From: Dendrophyllia cribrosa | Taxonomy: Eukaryota > Cnidaria > Anthozoa > Scleractinia > Dendrophylliidae | Direction of reading: 5' to 3' | Assembly (NCBI GenBank): GCA_024195265.1 | Contig: JAJLRJ010000016.1 | Span: 289,887-353,886 of the forward strand | DNA length: 64,000 nucleotides | In this document: positions 57,046 through 64,000 of the stretch, one piece after another | How positions within the stretch are numbered: position 1 is the first letter of the stretch | Layout: every line of letters begins with the position of its first letter | Position numbers and translations under genes: made by a program | The notes under the pieces: model-generated | Told to the model about the DNA's origin: nothing | Databases searched by the model: none | The model's input: only the letters and a program-made list of their open reading frames with translations

Positions 57046-57768
57046 GTGGTAGACGCACTAGTCATTATTCCTACATTGAATGAAGTACAAAATGTAGAAT
57101 CTATTATACAAAGTATTTTCAATTTAGATACGGATTTCGATATTTTAATTGTAGATGATAACTCTCAAGATGGCACGGTACAAAAAGTTTTAGAATTACA
57201 AAAAACGTATGATAATCGACTTTTTTTCAAAAAAAGACTTGGGGAAAAGGGATTGGGAAGAGCTTATTTATATGGTTTTGTTTGGGCTTTGCAAAAGAAA
57301 TACGATTATATTTTGGAAATGGATGCAGATTTTTCACATAATCCAAAAGATTTACCTAAACTTTATAAAACTTGTAAACAAGAAAATTTTGATATGTCTA
57401 TAGGTTCTCGTTATGTGAATAATAAAATCAATGTGATTAACTGGAATTTTAAGAGATTATTTTTATCTTTCTTTGCTTCAAAATATGTCAAATTTATAAC
57501 AGGTATTCCTATTTACGATACTACTGCAGGTTTTGTTTGTTATAAAAGAAAAGTTTTGCAAAGGTTAGATTTACAAAAGATAGAGTTTGTGGGTTATGCT
57601 TTTCAAATAGAAATGAAATTTAAAGCATGGAAAGAAGGATTTAGAATCAAAGAAATTCCGATTATTTTTTCCGATAGAATACAAGGAGTATCCAAGATGA
57701 ATAAATCTATCATTGTAGAAGCAGTTTTTGGGGTTTTGAAGTTACGTTTTATAAATCACAAGGCATAG
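57046..57768 (+). CDS. Polyprenol-phosphate mannosyltransferase (GT2 family)
   Basis: 240 residues from GTG 57046. GT-A fold: VIIPTLNEVQNVESII, LIVDDNSQDGTV (nucleotide-sugar binding), EMDADFSHNPKDLP (DxD metal motif), SIGSRYV and the C-terminal KMNKSIIVEAVFGVLKLRF. It transfers mannose from GDP-mannose to polyprenol phosphate. GDP-mannose would come from manC at 34149. TATCTTTG at 57014-57021 may be its -7 box. It is normally next to dihydroorotase in this lineage; here two Mod genes lie between. Confidence 0.87.
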   Translation: MVDALVIIPTLNEVQNVESIIQSIFNLDTDFDILIVDDNSQDGTVQKVLELQKTYDNRLFFKKRLGEKGLGRAYLYGFVWALQKKYDYILEMDADFSHNPKDLPKLYKTCKQENFDMSIGSRYVNNKINVINWNFKRLFLSFFASKYVKFITGIPIYDTTAGFVCYKRKVLQRLDLQKIEFVGYAFQIEMKFKAWKEGFRIKEIPIIFSDRIQGVSKMNKSIIVEAVFGVLKLRFINHKA

Positions 57769-57793
57769 TATAGAGATTTACAAAGTTAATGTA

Positions 57794-58513
57794 ATGATAA
57801 ACAAACAACAAGCACAACAAAACGGTTTCAAAACCATAAACAGCAATGAAGTTATTACTAACGAGAAAAATGAAAAATTAGAGCAGTTAAAAAACCTTAT
57901 TCCTAATCTTGTAAATAGTGATAATCAATTAGACACCAACGCTTTAAAAGATTTTATAGATATTGCAAACACTACCAGCAATAACAAAGGGTATGAGCTT
58001 ACTTTTGCAGGTAAAGGCATAGCCAGAGCTAAAGCTGATAGTGAAACCAATTTTGAATTAAAATTTGAACCCAGTCAATCAAAAAATGTTGATACCACAC
58101 AAAACACCTTAATAAGAGGCGATAATTTAGAAGTCTTAAAAATTCTTAAACAAAATTATTTTAGTAAAATTAAAATGATTTACATAGACCCGCCTTACAA
58201 TACCAAAAATGAAAACTTTATTTATAACGATAACTTTAAAGAAAGCGAAAGTGATTTGTTAAAAACTTTTGGTTTTGAAGAAGAGGAATTTGAAGAAAAT
58301 GAAACCTTAAATTTTTTACACAATGTTTATGGCACAAGAAGCCATAGCGGTTGGCTTTCTTTTATGTATCCACGATTAAAATTGGCAAGAGATTTATTAA
58401 AAGAAGATGGAGTTATTTTTATCTCTATTGATGATAACGAGCAAGCCAATTTAAAAATTATTTGTGATGAAATTTTTGGGGAAGATAATTTTATTGCAAG
58501 TTTGGTTTGGAAA
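57794..58513 (+). repeat. Long direct repeat A, copy 1 (Mod N-terminal half)
   Basis: Matches 59659-60378 at a constant offset of 1865 bp. The first 180 bp differ at scattered positions; from about 57976 onward I see only a handful of substitutions. It ends abruptly where the target-recognition domains diverge. Confidence 0.92.
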
Positions 58514-59644
58514 ACTAAACAAGCGGCAAGAGGAGTTCCTCCTGTTTCAATGATAATGTGTAACCATGAAAATATAATTTGTTATGCAAAAAATAAAGAA
58601 GATTTTAAGTTTTTGGGGATAGAAAGAGATAAAAATGATTTTAGTAATATAGATAATGATAAACGAGGATTATGGCGTTCAGAAAGCATGAGTGCTACGG
58701 GAAAGCAAAATAATATTTTTACAATTAAAGATCCCAATACGGGACATGAATTTACAAAAAATTGGGCTTTTTCACAACAAAGAGTATTGGAAATGATTAA
58801 AGCAAAACTTGTTCTTTTCCCAAAAACAAAAGATGGGGCACCTAGACAAAAAAAATTTCTTAATTCTTATAGAAATGATCTTAAAGCCTTTGTAACAGAT
58901 ATTGGTTGGTTTTCTACGGAAAATTCAACCAAATATCTAATGGATTATTTTAAAAATAAAAAGTTATTTGATTTTCCAAAACCTATTGATTTAATAAAAT
59001 TTATAGTTCAACAGGCTACAAACAAAGACGACATAATTTTAGACTTTTTTGCAGGGAGTGGAACAACAGGAGATACCGTTATGCAATTAAACGCAGAAGA
59101 TGGCGGCGATAGAAAATTTATTCTTGTGCAGTGGGACGAAGCCATAAAAGAAAATACCGAAGCATATAAATTTTGCACAGAAAATAATTTTAAACCTGTT
59201 ATCTCATCAATTACTTTAGAAAGATTAAATAGAGCAGGTGAAAAGATTAAAAAAGAAAAAACAGATTTATTTACTGGTGAAAATAATTTAGATATAGGTT
59301 ATAAAGTATTTTCACTCACCGAAAAACCAAAAATAATAGAAGCAAAAGATGAAAACCAAAAAGAGATTTTTAAAGTAGTAAACGAAAGAACTGAAACAAT
59401 CAATACTTTAATCAATATGCTTTGTGCTACTGGTAAAACTTTAGATTCTAAAATAGAAGAATTGATAAAAGATAAACTTTATAAAGTAAATGATGAAATT
59501 TATTTATTAGCTGAAATTGATGCTACAAAATTAGAACCTTACAAAGATCTAAAAATAAATATTGATGGTTGGAGTAATATATCTTTAGAAAATTGGCTTA
59601 ATTTGGAAGTCGGACAAAAAGAAAATATAACGGTAGTTTATTAA
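57794..59644 (+). CDS. Type III-like DNA adenine methyltransferase Mod, copy 1
   Basis: 616 residues of type III Mod layout. N-terminal helical part (1-100), IDPPYNTKNENF with DPPY at 132-135 (motif IV), WLSFMYPRLKLARDLL, a variable target-recognition domain at about 240-412, then FFAGSGTTGDTV (SAM-binding, 418-429) and a C-terminal helical region. DPPY indicates N6-adenine methylation with beta-type motif order. Its recognition domain carries GVPPVSMIMCNHENI and FPKTKDGAPRQKKF. It is followed after 14 bases by a second copy. No res gene adjoins it, so if active it is an orphan methyltransferase or a specificity unit. Confidence 0.88.
   Translation: MINKQQAQQNGFKTINSNEVITNEKNEKLEQLKNLIPNLVNSDNQLDTNALKDFIDIANTTSNNKGYELTFAGKGIARAKADSETNFELKFEPSQSKNVDTTQNTLIRGDNLEVLKILKQNYFSKIKMIYIDPPYNTKNENFIYNDNFKESESDLLKTFGFEEEEFEENETLNFLHNVYGTRSHSGWLSFMYPRLKLARDLLKEDGVIFISIDDNEQANLKIICDEIFGEDNFIASLVWKTKQAARGVPPVSMIMCNHENIICYAKNKEDFKFLGIERDKNDFSNIDNDKRGLWRSESMSATGKQNNIFTIKDPNTGHEFTKNWAFSQQRVLEMIKAKLVLFPKTKDGAPRQKKFLNSYRNDLKAFVTDIGWFSTENSTKYLMDYFKNKKLFDFPKPIDLIKFIVQQATNKDDIILDFFAGSGTTGDTVMQLNAEDGGDRKFILVQWDEAIKENTEAYKFCTENNFKPVISSITLERLNRAGEKIKKEKTDLFTGENNLDIGYKVFSLTEKPKIIEAKDENQKEIFKVVNERTETINTLINMLCATGKTLDSKIEELIKDKLYKVNDEIYLLAEIDATKLEPYKDLKINIDGWSNISLENWLNLEVGQKENITVVY
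59041..59644 (+). repeat. Long direct repeat B, copy 1 (Mod C-terminal third)
   Basis: Matches 60912-61515 at an offset of 1871 bp with few substitutions, resuming abruptly after the divergent recognition domain. Together with repeat A it frames two exchangeable ~530-bp cassettes. Confidence 0.92.
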
Positions 59645-59658
59645 AAAATGATAAAAAA

Positions 59659-61515
59659 ATGATTGACAAAGCGCAAGCACAACAAAACGGTTTCAAAACC
59701 ATAAGCAGCAATGAAGTTATCACTCATGAGAAAAACCAAAAATTAGAGCAGTTAAAAAACCTTATTCCTAATCTTGTAAATAGTGATAATCAATTAGACA
59801 CCAACGCTTTAAAAGACTTTATAGATATTGCACAAACAACAAGCAATAACAAAGGGTATGAGCTTACTTTTGCAGGTAAAGGCATAGCCAGAGCTAAAGC
59901 CGATAGTGAAACCAATTTTGAATTAAAATTTGAACCCAGTCAATCAAAAAATGTTGATACCACACAAAACACCTTAATAAGAGGCGATAATTTAGAAGTC
60001 TTAAAAATTCTTAAACAAAATTATTTTAGTAAAATTAAAATGATTTACATAGACCCGCCTTACAATACCAAAAATGAAAACTTTATTTATAACGATAACT
60101 TTAAAGAAAGCGAAAGTGATTTGTTAAAAACTTTTGGTTTTGAAGAAGAGGAATTTGAAGAAAATGAAACCTTAAATTTTTTACACAATGTTTATGGCAC
60201 AAGAAGCCATAGCGGTTGGCTTTCTTTTATGTATCCACGATTAAAATTGGCAAGAGATTTATTAAAAGAAGATGGAGTTATTTTTATCTCTATTGATGAT
60301 AACGAACAAGCCAATTTAAAAATTATTTGTGATGAGATTTTTGGGGAGGAAAACTTTATTGCAAGTTTGATTTGGAAAAATAAAAGTGGCGGTGGAAATG
60401 ATAGTAATCATTTTATAAATGAACATGAATATTTATTTTGTGTTGCAAAAAATATAAATGAGTTTAAAACAAATTTAGATAAAGAATATCAATTTTCAGA
60501 TAATGCCTATCCTTTTGAAGATAAAAATGGAAAATATGGATTAGTTACATTAGACAAAAGTTCAATTAGATTTAGCGAAAGTCTCGTTTTTAAAATTAAA
60601 GATAAAAAAGGAAACTCCTATTTTCCAAGAACTATAAATAATGTACAAAGTTGTTGGCGTTGGGGAAAAGAAAAAGTAAAAAAAGAATACAACAAGTTAG
60701 TTTTTAAAGATGGAAAAGTTTATTCAAAATTTTATCAAAAAGAAGGTATAAAACCTAAAACAATGCTTTTTGAAGAAAGATTTGGACGAACAACTTCGGG
60801 AGGACTTCGGGTAAAAGATTTATTCAATCAAAAAGTTTTTTCTTATGCTAAACCTATTCAACTTTTGGATTTTTTATTAAAAATCTCTACAAGCAAAACC
60901 GACCTAATCCTAGACTTTTTTGCAGGAAGTGGAACAACAGGAGATACCGTTATGCAATTAAACGCAGAAGATGGAGGAAATAGAAAATTTATTTTAGTGC
61001 AGTGGGACGAAGCCATAAAAGAAAATACCGAAGCATATAAATTTTGCATAGAAAATAATTTTAAACCTGTTATCTCATCAATTACTTTAGAAAGATTAAA
61101 TAGAGCAGGTGAAAAGATTAAAAAAGAAAAAACAGATTTATTTACTGGTGAAAATAATTTAGATATAGGTTATAAAGTATTTTCACTCACCGAAAAACCA
61201 AAAATAATAGAAGCAAAAGATGAAAACCAAAAAGAGATTTTTAAAGTAGTCAACGAAAGAACTGAAACCATCAATACTTTAATTAATATGATGTGTGCTA
61301 CTTGTAAGCCATTGCATAGCAAAATAGAAGAATTGATAAAAGATAAACTTTATAAAGTAAATGATGAAATTTATTTATTAGCTGAAATTGATACTACAAA
61401 ATTAGAACCTTACAAAGATCTAAAAATAAATATTGATGGTTGGAGTAATATATCTTTAGAAAATTGGCTTAATTTGGAAGTCGGACAAAAAGAAAATATA
61501 ACGGTAGTTTATTAA
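59659..61515 (+). CDS. Type III-like DNA adenine methyltransferase Mod, copy 2
   Basis: 618 residues, tandem to copy 1. The first ~236 and last ~200 residues are nearly identical to copy 1 (small changes such as MCATCKPL for LCATGKTL). The target-recognition domain (about 240-414) is unrelated in sequence: KSGGGNDSNHFINEHEYL, SCWRWGKEKV and FGRTTSGGLRVKDL. DPPY and FFAGSGTTG motifs are intact. It would methylate a different DNA site. It ends nine bases before pyrC, in the position where pyrC normally follows the mannosyltransferase. Confidence 0.88.
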   Translation: MIDKAQAQQNGFKTISSNEVITHEKNQKLEQLKNLIPNLVNSDNQLDTNALKDFIDIAQTTSNNKGYELTFAGKGIARAKADSETNFELKFEPSQSKNVDTTQNTLIRGDNLEVLKILKQNYFSKIKMIYIDPPYNTKNENFIYNDNFKESESDLLKTFGFEEEEFEENETLNFLHNVYGTRSHSGWLSFMYPRLKLARDLLKEDGVIFISIDDNEQANLKIICDEIFGEENFIASLIWKNKSGGGNDSNHFINEHEYLFCVAKNINEFKTNLDKEYQFSDNAYPFEDKNGKYGLVTLDKSSIRFSESLVFKIKDKKGNSYFPRTINNVQSCWRWGKEKVKKEYNKLVFKDGKVYSKFYQKEGIKPKTMLFEERFGRTTSGGLRVKDLFNQKVFSYAKPIQLLDFLLKISTSKTDLILDFFAGSGTTGDTVMQLNAEDGGNRKFILVQWDEAIKENTEAYKFCIENNFKPVISSITLERLNRAGEKIKKEKTDLFTGENNLDIGYKVFSLTEKPKIIEAKDENQKEIFKVVNERTETINTLINMMCATCKPLHSKIEELIKDKLYKVNDEIYLLAEIDTTKLEPYKDLKINIDGWSNISLENWLNLEVGQKENITVVY

Positions 61516-61524
61516 GTTAAAACA

Positions 61525-62871
61525 ATGATAAAACAAACGTTAATCAAAAATGCAACCCTTATCAATGAAGGTTTACAACAAAAAAAAGATGTTTTAATTA
61601 TTGGTGAAAGAATTGCAAAAATATCTGATGAAATAATAATTTCCAATGATTATTCTACAAAAGTTATACAAGCGAAAGAAAAGATTCTTATCCCTGGAAT
61701 TATAGATGATCAAGTGCATTTTAGAGAGCCTGGACTCACCCACAAAGCCACTATTGAAACTGAAAGCAAAGCTGCTGTCGCTGGTGGGATCACCTCTTTT
61801 ATAGAGATGCCCAATACCATTCCACAGACCGTAACCCAAAGTGAATTAGAACGAAAATTTAAAATAGCAAAAAATACTTCTTATGCCAACTATTCTTTTA
61901 TGATAGGAGGAACAAATGATAATTTGGAAGTATTGTTAAACATAGATCCTAAGAAAGTCGCTGGTATCAAATTATTTTTAGGCTCATCCACTGGAAATAT
62001 GTTGGTAGATGATGTAAAGATTTTAGAAAAAATATTTAGTAGTACAGATATTTTAATTGCTGTGCATTGTGAAGATGAACAAACTATTAAAAATAATTTA
62101 GAATTTTATAAAAAAACGTATGGTGAGAACATTCCCATAAAATATCACCCTTTAATACGAAGTGAGGAATCTTGTTATTTATCTTGTTCAAAAGCTATTG
62201 CACTGGCAAAAAAGACCCAAGCCAGGTTACATGTATTCCATCTTTCCACCGCTAAAGAAACGACCTTTTTTGAAAATGATATCCCTTTAAAACAAAAGAA
62301 GATTACTGCAGAGGTTTGTGTACATCATTTAACTTTTACGGAAAAAGACTACGAGCAAAAGGGAACTTTTATCAAATGGAATCCTGCTATCAAAACACAA
62401 AAAGATAAAGAAGGTTTATGGAAGGCTTTATTAGAAGATCGAATAGATGTGATTGCTACCGATCACGCTCCGCATACCCTAAAAGAAAAGCAACAAGTTT
62501 ATACTAAGGCTCCAAGTGGCGCTCCAATGGTGCAACACGCTTTACATGTGATGCTCAATGCTTATAAAGAAAATAAAATATCTTTAAATAAAATTGTAGA
62601 AAAAATGTGTCATAATCCAGCTATTCTTTTTCAAATCAAAGACAGAGGTTTTATCAAAGAAGGCTATTATGCTGATTTGGTATTGATAGATTTAGAAAAA
62701 AATTGGATTGTAAAGAAAGATAATATTCTTTATAAATGTGGTTGGTCACCTTTGGAGGGAACTTCTTTTAGAAGTGAAATAACCCATACGTTTGTCAATG
62801 GAAATCTTACTTTTCATAGAGGAGTTTTTGATGACAAAACCAAAGGAAAAAGGATATTGTTTGACAGATAA
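61525..62871 (+). CDS. pyrC: Dihydroorotase
   Basis: Ring closure of carbamoyl-aspartate to dihydroorotate in pyrimidine synthesis. 448 residues with the metal-binding GIIDDQVHFREPGLTHKA segment (DQVHF in place of DxHxH, common in flavobacterial homologues), AGGITSFIEMPNT, IKLFLGSSTGNM, HCEDE, HVFHLSTAKE and the ATDHAPHTL metal motif. Starts nine bases after Mod copy 2. Its usual upstream neighbour is the mannosyltransferase, so the Mod pair looks inserted here. Confidence 0.92.
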   Translation: MIKQTLIKNATLINEGLQQKKDVLIIGERIAKISDEIIISNDYSTKVIQAKEKILIPGIIDDQVHFREPGLTHKATIETESKAAVAGGITSFIEMPNTIPQTVTQSELERKFKIAKNTSYANYSFMIGGTNDNLEVLLNIDPKKVAGIKLFLGSSTGNMLVDDVKILEKIFSSTDILIAVHCEDEQTIKNNLEFYKKTYGENIPIKYHPLIRSEESCYLSCSKAIALAKKTQARLHVFHLSTAKETTFFENDIPLKQKKITAEVCVHHLTFTEKDYEQKGTFIKWNPAIKTQKDKEGLWKALLEDRIDVIATDHAPHTLKEKQQVYTKAPSGAPMVQHALHVMLNAYKENKISLNKIVEKMCHNPAILFQIKDRGFIKEGYYADLVLIDLEKNWIVKKDNILYKCGWSPLEGTSFRSEITHTFVNGNLTFHRGVFDDKTKGKRILFDR

Positions 62872-63332
62872 AATAGTATATATTTGCTGAAAGATTAAAA
62901 GTTTATAATGCAAGAACAAATTTTAAACGTTGTCCAATGGGGGTGCAATCTGACTTTGGTTTGATTGGGATTTTTATCAATGAGCAAAACTTTACAAAGA
63001 CAGCCGCCCATATATTAGGGTGTAAAAAATAATACAAAGGGTACGAATTTTAATAGAATTATTGTATTTAAAAAATAGAAAGGCAGTATGAAAAAAGTAC
63101 CAGAGCGATTAAAAAAGAATATGTCTCAAATGTTTCATAAAGCCTTTTGATGAAAATGACAAAAATGATAAAGAAGTTTTACAAAGCGAGGGGAAGGGTA
63201 ATAATTTAATAAAGTGAAAGGATGGGAAATACTGGATTTATCAAAAATAATACTTAACTTAAAATACGAATTTAATGCTAGTAATAAAAATTTATATAAT
63301 TTAGAATCTATTTTAGCAGAAACCTCTAAAAA
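62872..63332 (+). pseudogene. Decayed coding stretch between pyrC and the DUF4296 gene
   Basis: 461 bp of broken short frames. One reads KRCPMGVQSDFGLIGIF... from about 62926, ending at a stop near 63030. Another starts MKKVPERLKKNMSQMFH at 63088 and stops. Others run out of frame, such as KPFDENDKNDKEVLQSE and WEILDLSKIILNLKYEF. None has a complete start-to-stop gene. They look like remains of one or two small genes and no family is recognised. Confidence 0.4.
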
Positions 63333-63764
63333 ATGAACCCATACCTATTTCTAATGTACATTTTTAGCCTATCCTTAGTTAGTTGTACCAGTAATACAGT
63401 TTTTAAAAAACCAAGTGATTTGATTTCCAAAGAGCAAATGGCAGATGTATTGGTAGATTTATATCTTGCAGAGTCAATAGATCGTTATTCCAAACGTGGC
63501 AGTGAAGTTTTGGCTGTTTCTGGAGTGGATTATAAAATATTTGTATTTCATAAACACAACATTGATACAGTTCGTTTCAAGCGTAGTAATTTTTATTACA
63601 ATACAAAAATAGATGCTTATCTCGATATTTATAAAATGGTAGAAAATAAATTGAAACAGATAAAGGAAACTTTTAAGATAAAAGATTCTTTGCATTTGGA
63701 GAATCTTCGCAAATCAGATTCACAGACAGAGAATTTAAAAAAAAATATTCCTGATGAATCATAA
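63333..63764 (+). CDS. DUF4296 lipoprotein
   Basis: 143 residues. Lipoprotein signal with Cys18 (LSLVSCTSN). DUF4296 marks: SKEQMADVLVDLYLAESI, VFHKHNIDTVRFKRSNFYY and DIYKMVENKLKQ. Function unknown. It is regularly found after dihydroorotase in flavobacteria. It overlaps the next gene by 11 bases. Confidence 0.88.
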   Translation: MNPYLFLMYIFSLSLVSCTSNTVFKKPSDLISKEQMADVLVDLYLAESIDRYSKRGSEVLAVSGVDYKIFVFHKHNIDTVRFKRSNFYYNTKIDAYLDIYKMVENKLKQIKETFKIKDSLHLENLRKSDSQTENLKKNIPDES

Positions 63765-64000
63765 ACAATCAATACTATTTTTAGATATTGAAACTGTCTC
63801 GTTGCAAAAATCTTTTGCAGATTTATCAGAGGTAGAGCAGAAGTTATTCTCCGATAAAACTCGTTACCAAAGAAAACTTACACCTTCTCTGGATTCAGAG
63901 GTAGAAATATCTCCTGAAGATTTCTATCACAAGGCAGGAATTTGGTCGGAATTTGGAAAAATTATCTGTATTAGTATGGGGTGTATTAAATTTGAAAATG
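63754..64000 (+). CDS. 3'-5' exonuclease (PolB-like RNase H fold), N-terminal part
   Basis: Runs off the window after 82 codons. ATG 63754 overlaps the DUF4296 stop. Residues of about 6-14 read ILFLDIETVS, the DxE exonuclease motif I of DEDD nucleases. AGIWSEFGKIICISMGC is typical of the predicted PolB-type 3'-5' exonucleases of Bacteroidota. The catalytic Asp/Glu pair is present; the remaining motifs lie outside the window. Confidence 0.8.
   Translation, partial: MNHKQSILFLDIETVSLQKSFADLSEVEQKLFSDKTRYQRKLTPSLDSEVEISPEDFYHKAGIWSEFGKIICISMGCIKFEN

Noticed and set aside
1..64000. Other TAnnTTTG matches as promoters
   Set aside because: The motif is frequent by chance in such AT-rich DNA. Only those near a start, or with a spaced upstream TTTG, are reported.

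Overview
This 64 kb window is a stretch of chromosome from an AT-rich member of the Bacteroidota, most likely a flavobacterium (order Flavobacteriales). The evidence is family content and gene order: a GldI-type FKBP lipoprotein, a PorW/SprE-like lipoprotein, DUF3276, DUF4271, DUF4292 and DUF4296 proteins, TIGR02757, a type B L31, an HYC_CC_PP-type protein, the order DUF4271 / polyprenol-phosphate mannosyltransferase / dihydroorotase / DUF4296, and TAnnTTTG promoter boxes. Almost no start is preceded by a Shine-Dalgarno sequence. Most of the window is ordinary, densely packed housekeeping chromosome.

Layout. 0-3.5 kb: end of nusB, yajC, an OmpA-family protein with a lysine-rich 14-residue repeat, a YbbR-like protein and coaE. 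3.5-11.1 kb: a complete copper/heavy-metal efflux cassette (HYC_CC_PP protein, CusA-like RND pump, TolC-like channel, CusB-like adaptor with metal-binding and DUF3347 domains, HMA-domain metallochaperone-like protein) closed by a terminator. 11.2-13.5 kb: a broken leucine-rich-repeat-like lipoprotein gene and a three-domain cell-wall hydrolase whose signal peptide has lost its start. 13.6-25.2 kb: M1 peptidase and ndk on the minus strand, then nrnA-gldI-FKBP, an esterase, a PAP2 phosphatase, folC, a short SprE-like lipoprotein, an ABC exporter, DUF3276 and miaA. 25.2-30.4 kb: a 54-residue protein gene, purL, TIGR02757 and rpmE2. 30.5-37 kb: glutaminyl cyclase, SDR, SprT-like, sugar transferase, manC and a phosphoesterase, with leuA convergent. 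37-44.4 kb: DUF4292, EnvC-like, glnS with a C-terminal extension, panB, a hydroxyacid dehydrogenase and DUF2892. 44.5-44.8 kb: three tRNAs (Gly-GCC, Leu-UAA, Ser-UGA).

44.8-47.3 kb, just behind the tRNAs, looks like a decaying accessory island. It holds a frame-broken gene remnant, a probable restriction endonuclease that still reads open, an adjoining DNA methyltransferase that appears to carry three single-base frame breaks, a GC-richer non-coding patch and a DUF805 gene. 47.4-55.5 kb: the full nqrABCDEF sodium-pumping NADH:quinone oxidoreductase operon followed by galK-galT. 55.5-64 kb: hemD-DUF4271 (minus), the mannosyltransferase, then two tandem, nearly identical type III-like DNA methyltransferase (Mod) genes that differ only in the central target-recognition domain, then pyrC, a decayed stretch, DUF4296 and the start of a 3'-5' exonuclease.

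The most interesting feature is the Mod pair (57794-61515). It seems to sit inside an otherwise conserved flavobacterial gene order. Two copies share about 720 bp and 604 bp of near-identical flanking sequence around unrelated recognition domains, and no res gene is visible. This is the architecture expected for recombinational specificity switching or an orphan epigenetic regulator. The second theme is a cluster of single-base frame breaks in accessory genes (11.2-12 kb, 44.8-46.6 kb, 62.9-63.3 kb), which are either gene decay or assembly errors.
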